64,000 nucleotides of DNA from Odontesthes bonariensis. Lineage: Eukaryota; Chordata; Actinopteri; Atheriniformes; Atherinopsidae. The stretch is from NCBI RefSeq assembly GCF_027942865.1, contig NC_134519.1, forward strand, positions 16,997,248 through 17,061,247, in the 5' to 3' direction. The position numbers and the translations under genes were made by a program. How positions within the stretch are numbered: the first letter of the stretch is position 1; every line of letters starts with the position of its first letter. Positions 59,147 through 64,000 of this stretch are shown piece by piece. Under the pieces are notes generated by a model that saw only the letters and a list, made by a program, of their open reading frames with translations, was not told where the DNA came from and did not search any database.

Positions 59147-59682
59147 CAACGTTAAATTCACAGTGAGAACAACCTCTTCCTATCCTGCTTTTAGCAGCTT
59201 CAACTGACCTGCAGTGCTGCAAATGCAGTCGGATTTATCTTGTACAGTATGTGAAAGTTTCCTTTAATAAGATTTCATATAAATATCAAATAGCAAGTGT
59301 TGACAGTTTAATGAAACATAAACATTGCTGCATTAAGGAGAATAGCCTCCTCCAGTTTTCCAACAGATGTAGCTACCAGCAACCACTGATGCTTTCAGCT
59401 TAAGGTCGTCAGTTAATGTAAAAACAGGTTGACCTGTAACACTGGCTCCATGATTGCTATCCAAAGACTGGTCAGATCTTCCAGGATTGATGCCAGAATG
59501 CAGCAATAATACAAACTACAGTTTGCTGTATAGTCCAAGTATACCAATGATGGCATAATAGGTGAGTTCAGGAGACACGACCAGGTTTGGAGAGGTTAGT
59601 TTTGTACCTTATCTCTTACTGTTTGATGTTTAGGACTGATTGCATTTTAATATCGAACAACTGATGTGACACATTGAAAAAC

Positions 59683-59702
59683 ACATACATACATACATAC
59701 AT
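59683..59702 (+). repeat. (CATA)n microsatellite
   Basis: About five tandem CATA units, followed by atacatat. Confidence 0.9.
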
Positions 59703-62700
59703 ATACATATAGGGGTACATTGTGGAACAAGACAATTAACAGGTAGATATAACACAACAACAGCAGTACAAAATAAATAGACAGACAACTAACTCAAAGG
59801 TACACAAATCTACCAAATAGAAACAAAAATAAATAACCACAACAAGAATAGAAAGTATAAAAGCATTTCAGAGTAGCCTGTCATACTAGGTTATTATCAA
59901 TAGTTTACACAATTTAAGAGAAGTTTTTAACTAGTGTCGCATTTCGCACTTGTATTGTAGACAAAACCGTGGTCAACAGTAGCACATTGTCAAATGTCCT
60001 TAAATCAACAAAAAAAAAGCATTTTTCCCAACATCAAAATAACTCATTGTGACAGCTTTGAACATCGCTGTGATAAATTCAAAACAGCCTCCACCGGGTT
60101 AACCCCACATTTTCCATGCATTTTTCTGTGAAGTGAGTGAAAATGACCTCCCCTTAACTTTCTATCGACACACATCAGCGCTACCTAACAGTCAATGAAC
60201 AAAGCCTTTCTCCCATTCATCTGTTCCCTGTCTGTGAACCAAATAAGAAAGAGAAGAAGCCTCTTTAGCACACCAGCATAATTTTTGTTTTGTTTTATTA
60301 TTTATTTTTTGTCATCCAGGAATGAAACTTTAATCTTTGGAAGGCAACATGAAAAGTATAACACCTGGAACGTATCAGCAAATTGAAGGGAGGAAAGGGA
60401 AAGCCATATGTCCACCTTCAGTCTTCAAAGCAGCTTGAATGTGTATCTAAGTGCATTTGAAGACTGAAACAATCTGAAAAGGAAATTTATCACTGAGTTG
60501 AAATTTCTGGGCTCTTAAGGATTTAGTTTCATAAACATTGCATGCTGGAAGTTTTTTTCTACTCAGGCTGATGCCATTTGAGCTCAGGCATCTGCAACTG
60601 TCAGGATAACAGGTTTGCCAAGGCCATTCATGTGAGTCGGTAATAATTTTTTGTGATGCAACATTCATCATTTCTTTCTTAAAATGGGAAGAAAACGGCC
60701 TGGATTCCCATTAACATGTGCAGCTTTTAAAACACTACCCATCCGTTGTATCTTCACAAAAGTACATCCACAAAAGTAATCATCAAAGAAATGGTTTGAT
60801 ATTTTGGAAGATACTTTCATTCAGATTTTTGTAGACACAAAATAAAGCCTAAATGCTTAAAATAAAGCAGAGGGAAATTTGGTCAAGATGGATGAACATC
60901 TTTTGTAAAAGTCTTAAAACCAAAATTATCAAAAACAACAAGAGCATAACAGATATGGAGAAGGACAATGAGCAGGAATAGAAAAAAATCATCGGGGGTA
61001 AGCTGGGGAAAATGATTTGGAATGCTTTATTACAACAGTAAAGAGACAATCTGACAATGTGCAAGGAAATAATAAAAAAAAAGAAAGATTTTTCATCCAA
61101 TTTCTCTGTGAGAGGAAGACATTTAACTAATCAAGATGTGGGTTGTTGAAGCATCCCACAAGCTGTTGACATGGTATCATCACTTAGTCATTCAAAATCT
61201 AGCGCTGTACGACAAAAGCAACAAAAATGGTAAAGGCAGTGACTTCAAAGATGCCACGTCAAAAATATTGGAGAGGGCCTTGGCACCAAACGTAGCTGTT
61301 GCATGTGGTCGTCCACAGCTTATTGCAGACATGCACTGCTTTCCTTTTTAACCTGATGGCATCTGAAGGTTGGCATTCGGTCAGAATTAGCAGCCTGGTG
61401 CTTTTCTGCAGCAGTTTAAACAGCAGTCTTACTTCGTTAGAATGATCGACTCTTACTACTTTCAGCGCAGCAGTCATTTTAGCAAATACACATGCACAGT
61501 TGTAGAGGTTCTTAAGGATTAAATTATGAGATGAGAGAAAATTAAAGTGAAAATTCCATGACAAAATACTTAAGTTATCCCAAAGGGAAATCACAAAGAA
61601 TAAAGAACAAACAAATAGGAGCCCTTTCCACATGTTCTAATCTATAAACCATAGATACTAGCAATTTTTGGTGCAACACATATTCATTCATTCCTTCACT
61701 GATTTTCCACAGTGCCTTCACAAATGGCTGAGGGAATTTCTGCTGAATGTGCACTACAGCATTTTGGAAGAGCTGTAGCCACAGCTTGTATGGATCTAAA
61801 CTGTCATACAGTAAGTAAGAGGCCATGATTTCAGCTATTCTTTATAACACAGACTGTTCAATAAACACTCACTGTAGATACGTAATATTTCTGTGACTTT
61901 CAACTCTTCCTAAACTATGTAAACTATAAAATTTTTTTAAGAAATAACTGTTGAATGCGTATAGCATCTTTCTATGTAAACCTCTGAATTCACTTTGCTG
62001 AAACTTTAATTATGCAGAAACCTGACATTATGATATATTATACATTATCACGCATTATCTGACATTTTCTGATGATTCCGTCCGTCAACACAGTCTTACA
62101 TAATCACAACACACTAGACATGCGGATATAAATTGTTATTCCAGTATATATTACAAGTAAACTCTGACTCTATTGTATTACACATCACTTGACATTCAGA
62201 GAGAACTTTAGACGTATAGAAGACAGATTTATTGACTACTCGTTTGCTTGTTCCCCCTGTTTCCTGTGTTTATATTAGGGCTGCAAATTAATGTTGAAAT
62301 ATTGCCTAAGTTGCTAAACATAATGGACAACACTGCATCTCCTCCATACTCCATAGTAATTAAACAGTCTCTTCAAACAGAGGCTTCTTCAGGGCCACTG
62401 CAGTTAGGATGAGTAGGCTACTGGTGGTTACTCCTATCTACAACAATGGTTTGAATGACTTTATGATGAGAATTTGTTCTTTTTGATTATCTATTTGTCA
62501 TCTATGCGGCAACAATATGATTTCCATTTAGGGGTTATAAAAGTATTAAATTGAATGGAATCAAAGCCAGGTAGCAATCTTGTAATCTAACTCTAAAGAA
62601 AGCAAACCTCATTTCACAAAATGTCATATTAGGAATAAAGGTAGGATTATAGTGTCTCAATCTTGATTTCCCATCAGTAAAACAGGCTTGAACATAAAAC

Positions 62701-64000
62701 TTTGCTGACTCCTAAGTTTCCGTCTCTTTGTCCACCAGCTGAGACGTGATGTTGATAGGATTTTTAATGGTCTTCCTGTGTCTCATAGTCTGTCGCCATG
62801 AATCATGCCCATCGCAGTAGGCTCTCCGGACAGTGAGGTGTCATTTCATAATAAATAACATGTGCACTGTTGGAGGGGGTGGATGATAAGTGTACAGAGA
62901 GAATCATCGTTTACTCTGCTGGGGAAAACAAATACATATGGTGGTTAGATAAACTTCAAACAGGGAACAGACATGAGAGCAGAGAGCTGTTTTGCATGTC
63001 TCTCCGGACTACAGAGGAAAGAGAGATTTGGCTGTGTTTAGAAAGAAGAAGTCCCTCCCGATAAGATAAATGTAAGATGTCTAAACAGAGATAAAGATAT
63101 TTGTTGTGTTTTGCAGCTTTGAATGCTGCAGCTGGACCTGCATCTTTTGAAAACCACTGTAGCAGTTCAAATATTTATCATGCTAGATTTACTGTCATTT
63201 TCAGTTTAAATGTTGAGGTTTAGAGGCTTTAATTATATTATCTCTCATATAAAACATATACAACTCTAGAGTGAGATTTACTGCAATGTAATGTAGATTG
63301 ATGACAAATTTGTTGCTGATGATATTTCTGTTGTCTGATTTTATTTAAATGTCATAAATATTCTCTTATATTTGATCATTTTTTTTGAGAGAAAAAGTAA
63401 GAAGTTGGAGGAAATTAAAAGAGAAAGACGTGGAGGATGACATGAAACAATGGTCACTGTGTGATCAGGTGTGAAATAAGGGTCATGGGTCTGTCTGTAA
63501 ACCTTTAAGCTACCAGGGCACCCACAATTTATCATTTTATTATTTTGTTATGTACAAAAATACATTTTAGAATTATTGTGTAAATAGTAATAAATCCTAT
63601 TTTGAAATAAACAGAATTGAAATGTTATTTCTTTGTTGGTATAGTTTTTAGTGAATGGTTTCCAAATGTGTTTTTTCTAGCAGTATTAGACTAAATTAGA
63701 TAAGTATGCACAGTAATTACATTTAACAACAGCATTTAACAAGCATTGCTTTAGTCTTGATGCATGTCTGTGAAATTTCTTAACTCAGCTAGAATCTGTG
63801 TTTGGACACAATATGAACCATTTCAAATTATAAATAGTTCAGGTAAGATGAGCTGACCAACAGAAAACTGTTTAATAAACTGAGTTGAATCACTGAAAAA
63901 TGCTTATGAATATCAGAAGATTCCGTTGCTTTTCATACCACAACCCTTGAGCTGCATGGACTCCATGAGTTTAAGAAAAACCTTAAAACTGATGTTAGCT

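Larger units (their letters stand above)
58918..64000. other. Gene-free right edge
   Basis: No gene is recognised to the end of the window. Simple tracts are present: C13 followed by A10 (59124-59146) and (CATA)n (59683-59702). Frames such as 61259-61633 and 61575-61826 on the - strand have no family signature and AT-rich codon content. Confidence 0.5.

Noticed and set aside
61259..61826. Two overlapping - strand frames (124 and 83 codons)
   Set aside because: AT-rich codon use, no motif, no splice structure linking them.
29467..64000. Wnt9a/Wnt3a exons expected from human synteny
   Set aside because: No cysteine-rich Wnt frame is present on either strand.

Overview
The window is nuclear DNA from a ray-finned (teleost) fish. 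Spliced vertebrate genes with short introns sit in AT-rich DNA full of fish-type repeats: Tc1/mariner debris, Harbinger- and TTAA-type MITEs, tRNA-derived SINEs and an L2/CR1-like LINE piece. The species cannot be named from the sequence alone.

Four protein-coding genes are readable, all between 14.2 and 29.5 kb. They are gjc2 (connexin 47-like, + strand, intronless CDS), iba57 (mitochondrial Fe-S assembly factor, +, 3 coding exons), jmjd4 (JmjC oxygenase, -, 6 coding exons) and snap47 (SNARE protein, +, 4 coding exons). iba57 and jmjd4 are tail to tail, with polyadenylation signals only tens of bases apart. jmjd4 and snap47 are head to head across a probable shared promoter. From memory, human 1q42 has the same GJC2-IBA57 and JMJD4-SNAP47 neighbour pairs, which supports orthology. 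The four proteins work in different compartments (gap junctions, mitochondria, translation termination control, membrane fusion), so they are neighbours by descent and not a pathway.

Left of the genes (1-14.2 kb) the DNA is repeat-rich: an L2/CR1 LINE fragment, a Tc1 fragment, a TTAA-flanked MITE (3835-4399), a Harbinger-like MITE with a 12-bp tandem repeat (4639-5212), a directly duplicated block of about 0.45 kb (5382-5820 and 6447-6928) and a hAT-like element (about 8.8-9.8 kb).

Right of snap47 (29.5-64 kb) is about 34 kb in which I find no recognisable gene. It holds a CAGCCACAAC-ended DNA transposon remnant, a second Harbinger-like MITE with a matching TAA duplication, two SINE copies, simple repeats, a possible 3'-terminal exon near 40.5 kb, a cluster of AGGTCA nuclear-receptor half-sites near 56.1-56.6 kb and a good CTCF-like motif at 34.63 kb. 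I saw no tRNA, rRNA, CRISPR array or unmistakably new system. The strongest leads are the direct duplication, a CTCF motif inside jmjd4 coding sequence, the half-site cluster and the candidate exon at 40.5 kb.
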